From contig JAUILL010000010.1 of assembly GCA_030433335.1 (NCBI GenBank), positions 52,954 through 116,953 on the forward strand: 64,000 nt of DNA, written 5' to 3'. The notes under the pieces were generated by a model that made no database searches, had not been told where the DNA came from, and saw nothing but the letters and a program-made list of their open reading frames with translations. Numbering within the stretch: the stretch's first letter is position 1; every line of letters begins with the position of its first letter. This DNA comes from Alphaproteobacteria bacterium. Its GTDB lineage: Bacteria > Pseudomonadota > Alphaproteobacteria > Rhodobacterales > Rhodobacteraceae. The translations under genes were made by a program, and so were the position numbers. Below, in pieces: positions 39,665 through 49,430 of this stretch.

Positions 39665-40767
39665 GTTTCGTCCTGAGGGCCAGTGTTCAGCCAGTCGGCG
39701 ATCAGATCAACGTGGACAGCCCGATTGCTGTCCCAGGCGTCACCGTCCTGAAATCCGAAATGGTGCAGCCCCACAAGCCGCCCTTGCCTGTCAAACACAG
39801 GCGCACCGGACGACCCGCCAGAGGTGTCGCAGGTGTGGGTGAAATCGGTCGCATCCCCCCGCCCCGCGACGCGTATCTCGCCTGCAGCGCAATCCAGTAC
39901 AGAGATTTGCTTGGGCTGCGATCCGGGGTGCTGCACGACGACAATCGGCATCTCTGGCTCTGTGTCCGTGGGCAGGATTTCGACCTGCCCGTAAACGTCA
40001 TCCATCGGCCGATCCAGCGACACAACGCTGACATCCAGCGCTTCGTTAATCCGTAGGGTTTCCACCCCTGCACAACTGGCCTGCGCCCCGATCCCAAGCC
40101 GACCATTCTGATCATATTCGTAGCCAAACACCGCCGTCATGCTCGCGCAGGTTTCCTGATCACGGATGCAATGCTCGTTTGTCATCAACTGGTCCGGTTC
40201 GATCAGAAAACCTGAACAGGTCCGTGCAAAGCCCCCCTCGACAAACGAGAGCAAAGCTACCGGAGGGCCAAGGGCCTGAAGTTCTGCGGGCACCTCTGGG
40301 TTGTTGATCGGCGTGAGTTGGTTCTCGCCATAGGTGGAATAGCGGGCCAGTTTGGTGCTCTGGATCGCAATGCTTTCGATCACCAAGGCGCCAGTGTCGG
40401 GCAGCGTGCTGTCCGAAACCAAAGCAAGCCGCGCCCGACCGAATGGCAAAAGCGGAGTCCATTGGCCGGCTTCTGGAAGGGTCGCCAACCCGATCTCAAG
40501 GCTCTGATCCATGGCCCCGAAAATCACCAAACGCGCATCATCGGGAAAAGGGGCGCCTTCGGTCCGCAGCAGCAACCGGATGTAGTCAGCGCCTGCCAGA
40601 CTGATCTCGTCGAACCAGACGGAGCCGCGATCGCCCAACCACTGGCTTTTGTCGATCCAGATGTTCCGATCTTCAATCCGCCCATCCACGAATGCCTCCA
40701 GCACCGGTGCTTCCTGCGCTATCGCCGCGCCTGCTGCACACAAAAAGAGAGCCCAGAGCCGCCTCAT
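39658..40767 (-). CDS. Secreted trypsin-like serine protease (S1 family) with N-terminal accessory domain
   Basis: Signal peptide MRRLWALFLCAAGAAIAQE; LMTNEHCIRD, LDVSVVSLD, CDTSGGSSGAPVFD catalytic triad motifs. Confidence 0.85.
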   Translation of the reverse strand: MRRLWALFLCAAGAAIAQEAPVLEAFVDGRIEDRNIWIDKSQWLGDRGSVWFDEISLAGADYIRLLLRTEGAPFPDDARLVIFGAMDQSLEIGLATLPEAGQWTPLLPFGRARLALVSDSTLPDTGALVIESIAIQSTKLARYSTYGENQLTPINNPEVPAELQALGPPVALLSFVEGGFARTCSGFLIEPDQLMTNEHCIRDQETCASMTAVFGYEYDQNGRLGIGAQASCAGVETLRINEALDVSVVSLDRPMDDVYGQVEILPTDTEPEMPIVVVQHPGSQPKQISVLDCAAGEIRVAGRGDATDFTHTCDTSGGSSGAPVFDRQGRLVGLHHFGFQDGDAWDSNRAVHVDLIADWLNTGPQDETE

Positions 40768-42944
40768 TCGTCGAACAGCGGTGAGGTGTAGTCGCGGATA
40801 TCACGGAAGGCGAAGGTGACCTCCTCGGGGCGGTCCTCTGCGTCCCGTGTCAGGACCGTGATTTTCGCCGAGAGTGTTCGCACCAAACAAGACGGGTCGC
40901 GTTCAAGTGGGCCATAGCGCCCGCCCAACTCGCCGCCTGTGTGTTTGAAGATGAAATGCCGTTTTTTGGCGTCGTTCCAGCCGAGCCTGCGGACGTTGTA
41001 CCAGTTCTGGTAGCCTTGGTCCTCATGGGGGCTCTTGCAGACGAAGCCAGCGGGGGCCTCGATCACCTGCCCTGTGATAGTCCGCCCGTCAAACAGTTCA
41101 AACTGCGCCTCGTGCAGATGGATCGCCCGCGACACATTCAGCCGCCCGTCCCGCAAGGCCCCCGCCAACTGAGGGAAGAAATCCGCCGTATAGCTGAGCC
41201 GGTCCTTGACGATCTTTGGCGAGAGTTGTCCCCCGCCCTCGCCCAGTTCGTCGCCATAAATGAATTCGCCAGACGCAAAGATCAAAGAGGCGACCGCCGA
41301 CACCTGCGGCGCGGCGAAAGAGGTACCCTTTTGCACAGCGAAACGGTTGCCCGTGACCGTGGTCAGTATGTTCACCGCGGGTGCGCCAATGTCAAAACGC
41401 GGATTGCGGTTGGAACCAGCGGTCTGGCTGCTCCAGACATTCTGGCCATCCAATCCGACCACGGTGATCACGTTGTCCAGATCGTTCAAACAGGCGGGCA
41501 GGATTGGGCAGTTTTCCTTGGTCATGTCGCGGTTTTCATTGCCCGCAGCGGCAACGATCAGCATGCGGCTGCCGTGGATGGCCAAAGCGGCTCTGACCTC
41601 TTCGCGCCCAGTGAATTCTGGCTGCATTCCGAAGCTCAGGTTCGCGACCCGCGCGTCCTTTGGGATGCCGATCAAGAGTTGCTGGATTAACGCGAAAATC
41701 CCTTGGTCCGCAGGAACATTCTGATCCAGCCCCAACATCCAGAGACGCGCATGTGGATTGATCCCAAGCGTCCCACGCTGGTTGGCAGGCGCGGCAATTA
41801 CCCCTGCCACGGCCGCCGCATGATCTGCATCCGACAACGCCGCAGGATTGAGTTGATCGCAGGTTTCCTCTGCGCCCATTTCAGCGCGGGGAAGAACCTC
41901 TCCCTCCGGCGTCAAGAGATCGGGCAGATCGCAATGACCCATCGACAGTGGCGCATCAATCACGACGATATCCACAGGGCGCTGGAAGCTGGGGCCCAGA
42001 TCCTCGCGTTTGGCAAAAGGATGGTGGATCACCTCGAACAGATCGATCTGCTCTTCCATCAAGGGCTCGTCCCCTGCCCATTTCAGATCGACAGACCCGA
42101 GCGGGCGCAGGTTATTGCGCACGCCTTGCAAGGTCAGATCAGCGGGCGACTGCTTCAACAGGTTCGAGTTCCAACTCGGCGAAAAGTTGGAGGCTGGCGC
42201 AAAGGTCTTTTCCGTCGTTTTCGGCGCGACAGTCTCTGCGCTTGGCGCATCCTGCTCTTCACGCAGCTTCATCAAACTGCTCAGAAGTTCAGAGGACTCG
42301 TCCGGCTGGAGCCATAAATTCGTCTCGTACTGCTGGCGGGGAATGGTGATCGTTGTCCCCGCACTCAAGGACTTCAAAAGGCGCGGGTTGAAAGTGGCTA
42401 CGACCTCTTCACAGCTCATCTTCCATGCAGAACAATCAAGGCCGGGCTCGGGCACGTAGCTCGTGACACTCCATCCTTCGGGGGCGGGAATGCGGACCAA
42501 GGTGGTGACAGGGCGGAAGGAATAGTCAGGGATTTTCACACGGTCCCCCGCACTCAGCCGCCAGTTTCCGCGACTTGGGGCAAACCCGCCGACATGCCCT
42601 ACGGGGTTCGACAACTGCCGATCCGATACAGGTGTGCGCGTCCGCCGACACAGGCCAGGATTGATGTCGCACATCATCGCATCAAGGGATTCCGGAAAAT
42701 ACGCCCCGTGCATCACGCCTTGGTTCCGGAGCAGAACTTCGACAAAAGCGGGCGTGCCAATGACCTCTTCGCGCAGGGTCAGGTTGCCCGAGTTATAGAG
42801 CGTCAGAAAGAGTTGCTCGATCTCGATCGCCAGGGCAGCGTCGTTGTTTGCGCGCGACCGCCAGACCACCGCGGTTTCTGGCACCATCGCAGGCGCGGCA
42901 CCAGCCAGCGCGAGGAAAAGAACAAGCGCGGATTTCAGTCCCAT
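40764..42944 (-). CDS. Secreted subtilisin-like serine protease (S8) with long N-terminal region
   Basis: Signal peptide MGLKSALVLFLALAGAAPAM; VVIDAPL (Asp), DADHAAAVAGVI (His), GTSFAAPQVSAVASLIF (Ser). Confidence 0.85.
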   Translation of the reverse strand: MGLKSALVLFLALAGAAPAMVPETAVVWRSRANNDAALAIEIEQLFLTLYNSGNLTLREEVIGTPAFVEVLLRNQGVMHGAYFPESLDAMMCDINPGLCRRTRTPVSDRQLSNPVGHVGGFAPSRGNWRLSAGDRVKIPDYSFRPVTTLVRIPAPEGWSVTSYVPEPGLDCSAWKMSCEEVVATFNPRLLKSLSAGTTITIPRQQYETNLWLQPDESSELLSSLMKLREEQDAPSAETVAPKTTEKTFAPASNFSPSWNSNLLKQSPADLTLQGVRNNLRPLGSVDLKWAGDEPLMEEQIDLFEVIHHPFAKREDLGPSFQRPVDIVVIDAPLSMGHCDLPDLLTPEGEVLPRAEMGAEETCDQLNPAALSDADHAAAVAGVIAAPANQRGTLGINPHARLWMLGLDQNVPADQGIFALIQQLLIGIPKDARVANLSFGMQPEFTGREEVRAALAIHGSRMLIVAAAGNENRDMTKENCPILPACLNDLDNVITVVGLDGQNVWSSQTAGSNRNPRFDIGAPAVNILTTVTGNRFAVQKGTSFAAPQVSAVASLIFASGEFIYGDELGEGGGQLSPKIVKDRLSYTADFFPQLAGALRDGRLNVSRAIHLHEAQFELFDGRTITGQVIEAPAGFVCKSPHEDQGYQNWYNVRRLGWNDAKKRHFIFKHTGGELGGRYGPLERDPSCLVRTLSAKITVLTRDAEDRPEEVTFAFRDIRDYTSPLFDE

Positions 42945-42970
42945 GACGTTTCCTTTCTCTGCCGGGCCAC

Positions 42971-44191
42971 TCAGGGTTGCGGCGTGTCAATCACCACATT
43001 GAATGTCGCGGCCTCGTAGCCATGCACCGCGACCGAAACGAGCGTTTTGCCTTCTGGCACATCGAATTCGCAGACTTCGTCCGCGCCCGTATTGTAGGGG
43101 CGGCAATCGTAGCTAGAGACCAACGCGGCCCCGTCGAACTTCACGTAGAGATCAGGATCACCGGTGCCTGTCATTTCTGCCCGAAAGGGTTCTCCTGCCA
43201 TGACGGGGCCCTGCCAGACCATCTGAAGCGCGCCTTGTGCAAGATCGAAAGGCCCGAAATCCTGCAGGCTCGAGACCTGATTTGGCGGCGTACAGACAGT
43301 CGGGTCGATTTGGAACCCCGCAGCCGGACCATAGAGGCATGCGACACCGCTTTTGTCCTGATCCGTGAGCGTCAAAGACCAGTCTCCACGCCCGTTGCAC
43401 TGAGGGTAATGCATCACCGAGAACGCATCGTAGTCCGTCACGCCGCGCCAATCGCTGTCCTCGAAACAGGCCCCCGCATCAGGGCGGGTGTGTTCATGGC
43501 GTCCGCCGATTACATGCCCCAACTCGTGCCGCAGCACGCCGCGCAATGTCAGATTGTCATTAGGATCAAGCGCAAAGGACGAGGGATCGATCACAACGCT
43601 TCGGTCACTTCGGGGATCATTTGGGAAAAAGGCAGCGGCCAGAAAATCCCCGCCTGCATCCACAGGCCTGACGTCAAACAGCACATTGCTGTTGGTTTGC
43701 GTGCAATTGCCGTCCTCTGCGGGCAGGTGGGTGAAATCCAGATCGGCCACGGCCTCCCACGAGGCCGCCGCCGCCAGCATGTCTCCGACAACCAGCGGGT
43801 GGCGCGGGCCAAATTCAGTGCTGACGCAGAAGGTCAGGGCTTTCCGCGTCCCCGCATCCCAAATCTGGTCTAGACCGCCGACATGGATCACCGTGAATTC
43901 CGGCACCGGACCATCGCTGGGTTCTGGCAGAGCACGAACATTCTGCATCCAGAACTCGCGCAACAGTTTCTCGTTGCGGATAGGCGTGTCCCCGTTGACG
44001 TAGAATTTGCCCGTTTCCGGCAGGTAGAGGGTCTGGTCCTTGAAGCTTGCGAAGTCCATCGTGGCACGGGACTCCCGCGCAGCGTCTGCCAGTTCCCCGA
44101 GCGCCGCTTGTCCTTCCTCTGGGCTTAGGGATTGCGCGCCGACCGGTCCGGCGAGTATGGCCAAAAGAAGTGCAGTCGCATGGGATTTCAT
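42971..44191 (-). CDS. Secreted zinc metalloprotease (astacin/matrixin-like metzincin) with C-terminal PPC-like domain
   Basis: Signal peptide; HELGHVIGGRHEHTRPD (HExxHxxGxxHExxRxD) plus Met-turn SVMHYP; C-terminal DPDLYVKFDGAALVSSYDCRPY. Confidence 0.87.
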   Translation of the reverse strand: MKSHATALLLAILAGPVGAQSLSPEEGQAALGELADAARESRATMDFASFKDQTLYLPETGKFYVNGDTPIRNEKLLREFWMQNVRALPEPSDGPVPEFTVIHVGGLDQIWDAGTRKALTFCVSTEFGPRHPLVVGDMLAAAASWEAVADLDFTHLPAEDGNCTQTNSNVLFDVRPVDAGGDFLAAAFFPNDPRSDRSVVIDPSSFALDPNDNLTLRGVLRHELGHVIGGRHEHTRPDAGACFEDSDWRGVTDYDAFSVMHYPQCNGRGDWSLTLTDQDKSGVACLYGPAAGFQIDPTVCTPPNQVSSLQDFGPFDLAQGALQMVWQGPVMAGEPFRAEMTGTGDPDLYVKFDGAALVSSYDCRPYNTGADEVCEFDVPEGKTLVSVAVHGYEAATFNVVIDTPQP

Positions 44192-44221
44192 GTCTCTCTT
44201 CCTTTTGATGGCGGGAATGGA

Positions 44222-45886
44222 TCAGGTGAATACCGACTTGTACACAGGGTGATCGGCATAGACCTTTTGCAGCCTGCCTCGGGGCGGACCCGGATGATCA
44301 AGCCCAAGGTATCGCGCCGCATTTCCCCCCATGACCCGCTGTGTTTGCGTGTCTGTCAGGGAGAGTTGCTCAAGAACGCCCAGAACTTGGGCAAGGTATT
44401 CTGGATGGGAGGGTTCTTTGCCGATCATGGACCAGTCAGATCCGTACATCATCCGGTTGACCATCTCTGGATGGCGCTCAAGCAGATCAGAGGTCAGCGT
44501 CAACACCCGCTCTTGCGAGGCAGCATCTCCTTCGGCCACTTCGTTCCAATAGCCGAGGTCGAAATAGACGTTGGGAAACTCCTCGACCATCTCGACCAGC
44601 GTCTCTTCCCAATTGCCACCAGAGGTGAAGGCGCGCGTGGTGTCGGTCTCGTCGAAACCACCAAAATGCGCAAGGTTCAGGCGCAGATCGCTAAAGCGCT
44701 TGTCCCGCATCAAAACTTGCCAACCCGCCGGATCAGCAAAGCGCCCGGTATCGGGGCCAGCAGCAATGGAATTGGTCGCGTGGGCCTTGATCGCGACCTC
44801 GTTCTCGACACACCAGACGAACAGGTCGTCCAACTCGCGGTCCAGCGCCGCGCCGCCTTTGACAGGTTTGCGCGGTACCCAGCTTAGATCGCTGTCGTTG
44901 TCGACGGGCCGAAAACCCATGGGCGGGTAGAGTTTCACCCCCAGAAAACCGCGTTCCAGCACAGCGTGTTTGACATTGCGCAGCGGATCAATGTCCGGGT
45001 CGTCCTCTCGCTCGAGCGCCGCACGCAGCGGACAAAACGGAGCAAAGGGCAGGATCAGTGCACCCTCATAGACCTGAGCGATCCGCGCGACCACTTCGAT
45101 CTGGTCTTCGACCGGCGTCACGCTCTCTTCGGTAAAGAACCAAGCAGTGAAATCCACGAGCGAAGGCGAGAATATCCTGATCCCCCCTTCCTGGCCGTAC
45201 AGCCTGTCCAACTCGGCCAGAATATCCAGCCGACTGCGCGTTAGCAGACCGGCCCAGCGAATGGTTTGCATCAGCGACGAGCGGTGAACGTACTCCCGTT
45301 CTTGCCCTGCGGTCAGCGATTTGGCCTCTGTGCTAGTGTCTTTGGCGTAGATGCGAGAGGCCAGCGAAGTGGTCTGCGCCCGCTGGGTCTGAAGTCCTTT
45401 GCGCATGGGGGTTGCGCCAACCTCGGCGGCGATCCGGTCCAGAATAGCCTCTTCGGCAGACCGAGAGGTGCGCAGGCCTGCCGTTGACTGGCCCGCCGAG
45501 CGCGAGAAGCGTTCTAGCGCCTCTGCGACTTTGGCCTCATCCTGTGCCTCGACCGCAGCGGGGGACATCGGCGCCGCCCCGTTTTCCAGCGTTGCCAGTT
45601 CTTCGGCGGCTGTCGGAGTTTTGGCCAGCAGGATCGCTTTGAGCAGTTTCAGAAAGGCGTCCGACCGCATTTGCGGGTCCACGGGCGCATGGGCATCCCG
45701 AAGCTGGGTCTGCTGCAAAAAGCCGACGATAGGCACATCGCGGCCGTTAAAGAAATGCGCGTGGATGTCGATGGCAGTGCGCGACACCTCGGGCTGGAAG
45801 AAACGTCTCCACTGACCGCAACCAGACAGAGCCATTGCTGAAATCGACCCCATGAGCGCGGTCAACAGAGTGCGTCGTGTGACCAT
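44222..45886 (-). CDS. Lipoprotein amidohydrolase (amidohydrolase_2-like)
   Basis: N-term MVTRRTLLTALMGSISAMALSGCG lipobox; IDIHAHFF (HxH), IKAHATNS, LNLAHFGG, MYGSDW. Confidence 0.8.
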   Translation of the reverse strand: MVTRRTLLTALMGSISAMALSGCGQWRRFFQPEVSRTAIDIHAHFFNGRDVPIVGFLQQTQLRDAHAPVDPQMRSDAFLKLLKAILLAKTPTAAEELATLENGAAPMSPAAVEAQDEAKVAEALERFSRSAGQSTAGLRTSRSAEEAILDRIAAEVGATPMRKGLQTQRAQTTSLASRIYAKDTSTEAKSLTAGQEREYVHRSSLMQTIRWAGLLTRSRLDILAELDRLYGQEGGIRIFSPSLVDFTAWFFTEESVTPVEDQIEVVARIAQVYEGALILPFAPFCPLRAALEREDDPDIDPLRNVKHAVLERGFLGVKLYPPMGFRPVDNDSDLSWVPRKPVKGGAALDRELDDLFVWCVENEVAIKAHATNSIAAGPDTGRFADPAGWQVLMRDKRFSDLRLNLAHFGGFDETDTTRAFTSGGNWEETLVEMVEEFPNVYFDLGYWNEVAEGDAASQERVLTLTSDLLERHPEMVNRMMYGSDWSMIGKEPSHPEYLAQVLGVLEQLSLTDTQTQRVMGGNAARYLGLDHPGPPRGRLQKVYADHPVYKSVFT

Positions 45887-45955
45887 CTGATCTCCTTCGG
45901 ATCAGGTGAATAAGGGAGGCCGGCACCGATGGCGGACGGTGCCGGCCCACGGCGG

Positions 45956-47761
45956 TCAACCCTCTAGGACCAAAGCGAATTTCATCCACTTTTCCAAAGA
46001 GTTGACCGGCGTTCCGTCGGGCATGCGCAGCGGACTGTGCGCAGGCTCGAAATCGGTAGACAGAGCGGAGTCCGGATCAGACAGGAGCGTTCCGACAAAG
46101 GTGCTCGCGACAATCCAGCTGCCGACTTCGCCCAGGTGATCGCCCCCCGCAGCCTCGGCTTCTGCCAGCAGATAGAACCAGAGCGGAGTCCGTTCATGCA
46201 GCTTGGCCTCACTGCACCGCATGAAGTCAGAAAGTTCCGGCTTATTATCCAGCACGGCGCTCACATCGCTGATCGGGTCCGAGGTGACAGCGCCGATCGC
46301 CTTGAGATGCGCGTGCAGCGCCTGCCCTGTGGGCAAACGCAGGCTCAACCCCCGCCGCAAATTGCGTTTGGCCAGATGCTTGAACAAGGCTTTGACGTCC
46401 GCATTCGTCTCTTCGTTGGCCTCGTTCGACATGCTGCCCAAGGGCGGCGCGATCATGGTGTCGATCCGGCGCGCGACCCGCGCAGGACCGCCATCCGTCG
46501 TATCCCCGTCCGCCGTCAGGAACCGCGTCCAGTCGATGATCCAGTTGTCCGGCAGCGTCGGTGCGCCCGCAAATTGTCCCTTGCCCGTGAATAGGAACAT
46601 CAACTGGAAAGGTGCCGTGCCCGTGGGCCGCCCGAAGATACGGTTGTAGTCATAGATATCCCGCACCATCGAATGGCCAAACCGGTAGGCCGCCACCGAA
46701 AATTCCAGCGGGATCGCATCGCCGAGCGTCTTCTCGGCTTTGCGGGCGTCGGTGCCATAGTAGTCCCGTCGGAAGTCAAAGAAGTGCTTGGCTTTGTCCG
46801 AGAGCACGCGCTCTAGAACGGTCTGGTCGCACATCCCCTTGAGGTAACCATTCACGATCAGCCATTGGTAGTGCAGTTTGGTTAGGGCCTGCGCAGAATG
46901 GAAATCCGCAATCCAGCCGGTGTCATTGGCCTCTAGGAAATCCACGGTGCGATTGTGAAACCGCAAGAAGCTGACGTGGAACTGCGCCACAATCAGGTTT
47001 TCGTCATTGCGCATGTCACCGATCAAAGCTCGCCTGTCCAGATCGGCCTCGAACGCGGCACGCCCCTCTGCCCCCATGCGGGATTCAATGATCGACAGAA
47101 AGGCCTCTTTGACCTCGGGCTCGACCTGACCAAAACGCGGCAGATCGCGCACTTCGTCCAGACCGTCGGGCCGCTGCGCGCCCCCATCCACCAAAGTACA
47201 GGTCCCGACCCGCATCTTCGCAGGCATCGCGGGGTGGCGCATACCATTGATGACCTTCGCGACATTGGCTTTGGTCGCGTCGTCCGCCGCATTCTCGAGC
47301 CCGATCGGGAAGCCGCCATAGACGCTATCCAGATCGAACCGCGGGCTCCGCGCGTTCTTGAGGTCGTTTTCTATCTCTTCCGCGGTCTTAATCGGCGTAG
47401 GCGCGTCGATCTTGGAAATCTCGGTCTCTCGATCCGTCCGAGCGGTCAGTTCGTGGTCCAGAAACTGCCCCCAATAGGTCATGACAGCCGGCATGCCAGA
47501 GTCCGGCTGCGGCAAGCCTGTGCCTTCGACCTCCTCAAGGACCATCTTCTCGCCCAGAGTGTCCAACTCGGCCAAAGCATCGTCCGAAATAAAATCTACT
47601 GGTGACGCGGATGTGTAAGGGAAAATGAACCCGAAATCCGCGGCTTCGTCGACGGCGATGTCGCCCGAGTCTGGAACCAGGGCTTCTCGCCTCAGTGCCG
47701 TTTTCGTTTTGGTGATTTGTTGTCGATCGTTCCCGCTGTGGGACTGGAAAAATAGCGCCAT
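45956..47761 (-). CDS. Animal-type heme peroxidase family protein
   Basis: TYWGQFLDHELTARTD, VAQFHVSFLRFHNRTVDFL, YQWLIVNGYL, EFSVAAYRFGHSMVRDIYDYN; start at MALFFQSHSG. Confidence 0.88.
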   Translation of the reverse strand: MALFFQSHSGNDRQQITKTKTALRREALVPDSGDIAVDEAADFGFIFPYTSASPVDFISDDALAELDTLGEKMVLEEVEGTGLPQPDSGMPAVMTYWGQFLDHELTARTDRETEISKIDAPTPIKTAEEIENDLKNARSPRFDLDSVYGGFPIGLENAADDATKANVAKVINGMRHPAMPAKMRVGTCTLVDGGAQRPDGLDEVRDLPRFGQVEPEVKEAFLSIIESRMGAEGRAAFEADLDRRALIGDMRNDENLIVAQFHVSFLRFHNRTVDFLEANDTGWIADFHSAQALTKLHYQWLIVNGYLKGMCDQTVLERVLSDKAKHFFDFRRDYYGTDARKAEKTLGDAIPLEFSVAAYRFGHSMVRDIYDYNRIFGRPTGTAPFQLMFLFTGKGQFAGAPTLPDNWIIDWTRFLTADGDTTDGGPARVARRIDTMIAPPLGSMSNEANEETNADVKALFKHLAKRNLRRGLSLRLPTGQALHAHLKAIGAVTSDPISDVSAVLDNKPELSDFMRCSEAKLHERTPLWFYLLAEAEAAGGDHLGEVGSWIVASTFVGTLLSDPDSALSTDFEPAHSPLRMPDGTPVNSLEKWMKFALVLEG

Positions 47762-48140
47762 AGCTCTACTCCTGGCTGCAACAAAACTAAACTTTCTACG
47801 GTACTTGAGCAATTTATAGCATGACGATCTGTTTCTACGTACAACTTTAACGAAAGTGCAGTCGCAAAAAACCCTGAAATAACTAGGGGATTTTGATTTA
47901 TTTCGGCATCCCAACCAGTTATTGCCTACAACTTTTTCAAGAATTTTAACCGATGACCCCGAGTGTGCCGCTCATCAGCCGTGTTCACGCAGGTGTGTTC
48001 TGTGTGTCAGCCCGATCCGGCAGCGGAGCGCAGGAATGGAATCCTAACTGTCGGAGCGGAAAAGGAATCAAAACCTAATGGCCTTGCGCATCAGCGAAGG
48101 CTTTGGGTTTGCTCAATTTGATAGTTTTAGGTCGTCTATC

Positions 48141-49430
48141 TCACACAGCGGGCCGGGCGGGCGCACGTCGCCGGACGCTATCGGGGCGCCCTGGGATGGT
48201 CAGCGCAGCGTCGCCTCTAGGGCTACGAGAGATTACCTTGCCTTTGGACACAACCGCCAGACGGGCTGGCCGGAGGCGCAGCGCATCCACAGGTCCCGCC
48301 GCATCCAACACCACGAGCGAGGCCAGCGCGCCTTTGCGCAGTCCCAAATCGCTCAGTCCCATGATCTGCGCGTTTGTTTCTGTGACCATGGTAAAGCACC
48401 GCGCCATCTCGGCCGGATGGGTCATCTGGGCCACGTGCATTCCCATGAACGCCACGTCCAGCATGTCCGCCGTCCCCAGCGAATACCACGGGTCCAGAAC
48501 ACAGTCCTGCCCCCAGCCGACAGTTATGCCTGCGGCCTGCATCTCCTTGACCCGCGTCAAGCCACGGCGTTTGGGATAGGTGTCATGGCGCCCTTGGAGC
48601 ACGATGTTGATCAAAGGGTTCGGGATCGCGGCGATCTCTGCCTCGGCAATCAAGGGCAGCAGTTTCGACACATAGTAATTGTCCATCGAGTGCATCGAGG
48701 TCAGGTGCGATCCGGCCACCCTACCCTGCAGGCCCAAACGCTGCGTCTCGTAGGCGAGCGTCTCGATATGGCGGCTGAGGGGGTCGTCGGTTTCATCACA
48801 GTGGATATCTACGCGCAGTCCGCGGTCTGCCGCGATCTGGCAGAGGTCGGTCAGACTGTCCGCTCCCGCCTGCATGGTCCGCTCGAAATGCGGAATGCCG
48901 CCGACAATCTCGATCCCCATATCCAGCGCTCGGATCAGGTTTTCGCGCCCGTTCGGCGCGCGATACAGGCCATCTTGGGGAAAGGCGACCAACTGCAGGT
49001 CGATGTAATCCTTTACCTTCTCGCGCACCTCCAGCATCGCGGTCGCGGTGTTCAGATGATCCGGCGTCGTGTCCACATGGCTACGGATCGCCAAGAGGCC
49101 CATCGAGGCCGCCCAATCGCAATATGTCAGCGCCCTCTCGACCATCTCGTCCACAGTCGCGATGTCCCGCAACTCGCCCCACAAGGAAATCCCCTCCAGC
49201 AGCGTGCCAGAGGCGTTCACCCTCGGCAGCCCGTAGCTGAGCGTTGCGTCCAGATGGAAATGGGGATCGCAAAACGGCTGGGACACCAGATCACCGGTTG
49301 CGTCGATAATTTCTGCCGCCTCGCCCTCGATCTTGGGGGCAATCTCGGCGATCCGGTCGCCTGAAATCGCGATATCCATGACAGAGCCGTCGGGCAGTGT
49401 GCCGCCTTTGACCAAGAGATCGAACATCAT
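48141..49430 (-). CDS. Cytosine deaminase-like amidohydrolase
   Basis: PFCDPHFHLDATLSYG, RSHVDTTP, VDIHCDETDDP, VAGSHLTSM, GQDCVLDPWYSLG. Confidence 0.88.
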   Translation of the reverse strand: MMFDLLVKGGTLPDGSVMDIAISGDRIAEIAPKIEGEAAEIIDATGDLVSQPFCDPHFHLDATLSYGLPRVNASGTLLEGISLWGELRDIATVDEMVERALTYCDWAASMGLLAIRSHVDTTPDHLNTATAMLEVREKVKDYIDLQLVAFPQDGLYRAPNGRENLIRALDMGIEIVGGIPHFERTMQAGADSLTDLCQIAADRGLRVDIHCDETDDPLSRHIETLAYETQRLGLQGRVAGSHLTSMHSMDNYYVSKLLPLIAEAEIAAIPNPLINIVLQGRHDTYPKRRGLTRVKEMQAAGITVGWGQDCVLDPWYSLGTADMLDVAFMGMHVAQMTHPAEMARCFTMVTETNAQIMGLSDLGLRKGALASLVVLDAAGPVDALRLRPARLAVVSKGKVISRSPRGDAALTIPGRPDSVRRRAPARPAV

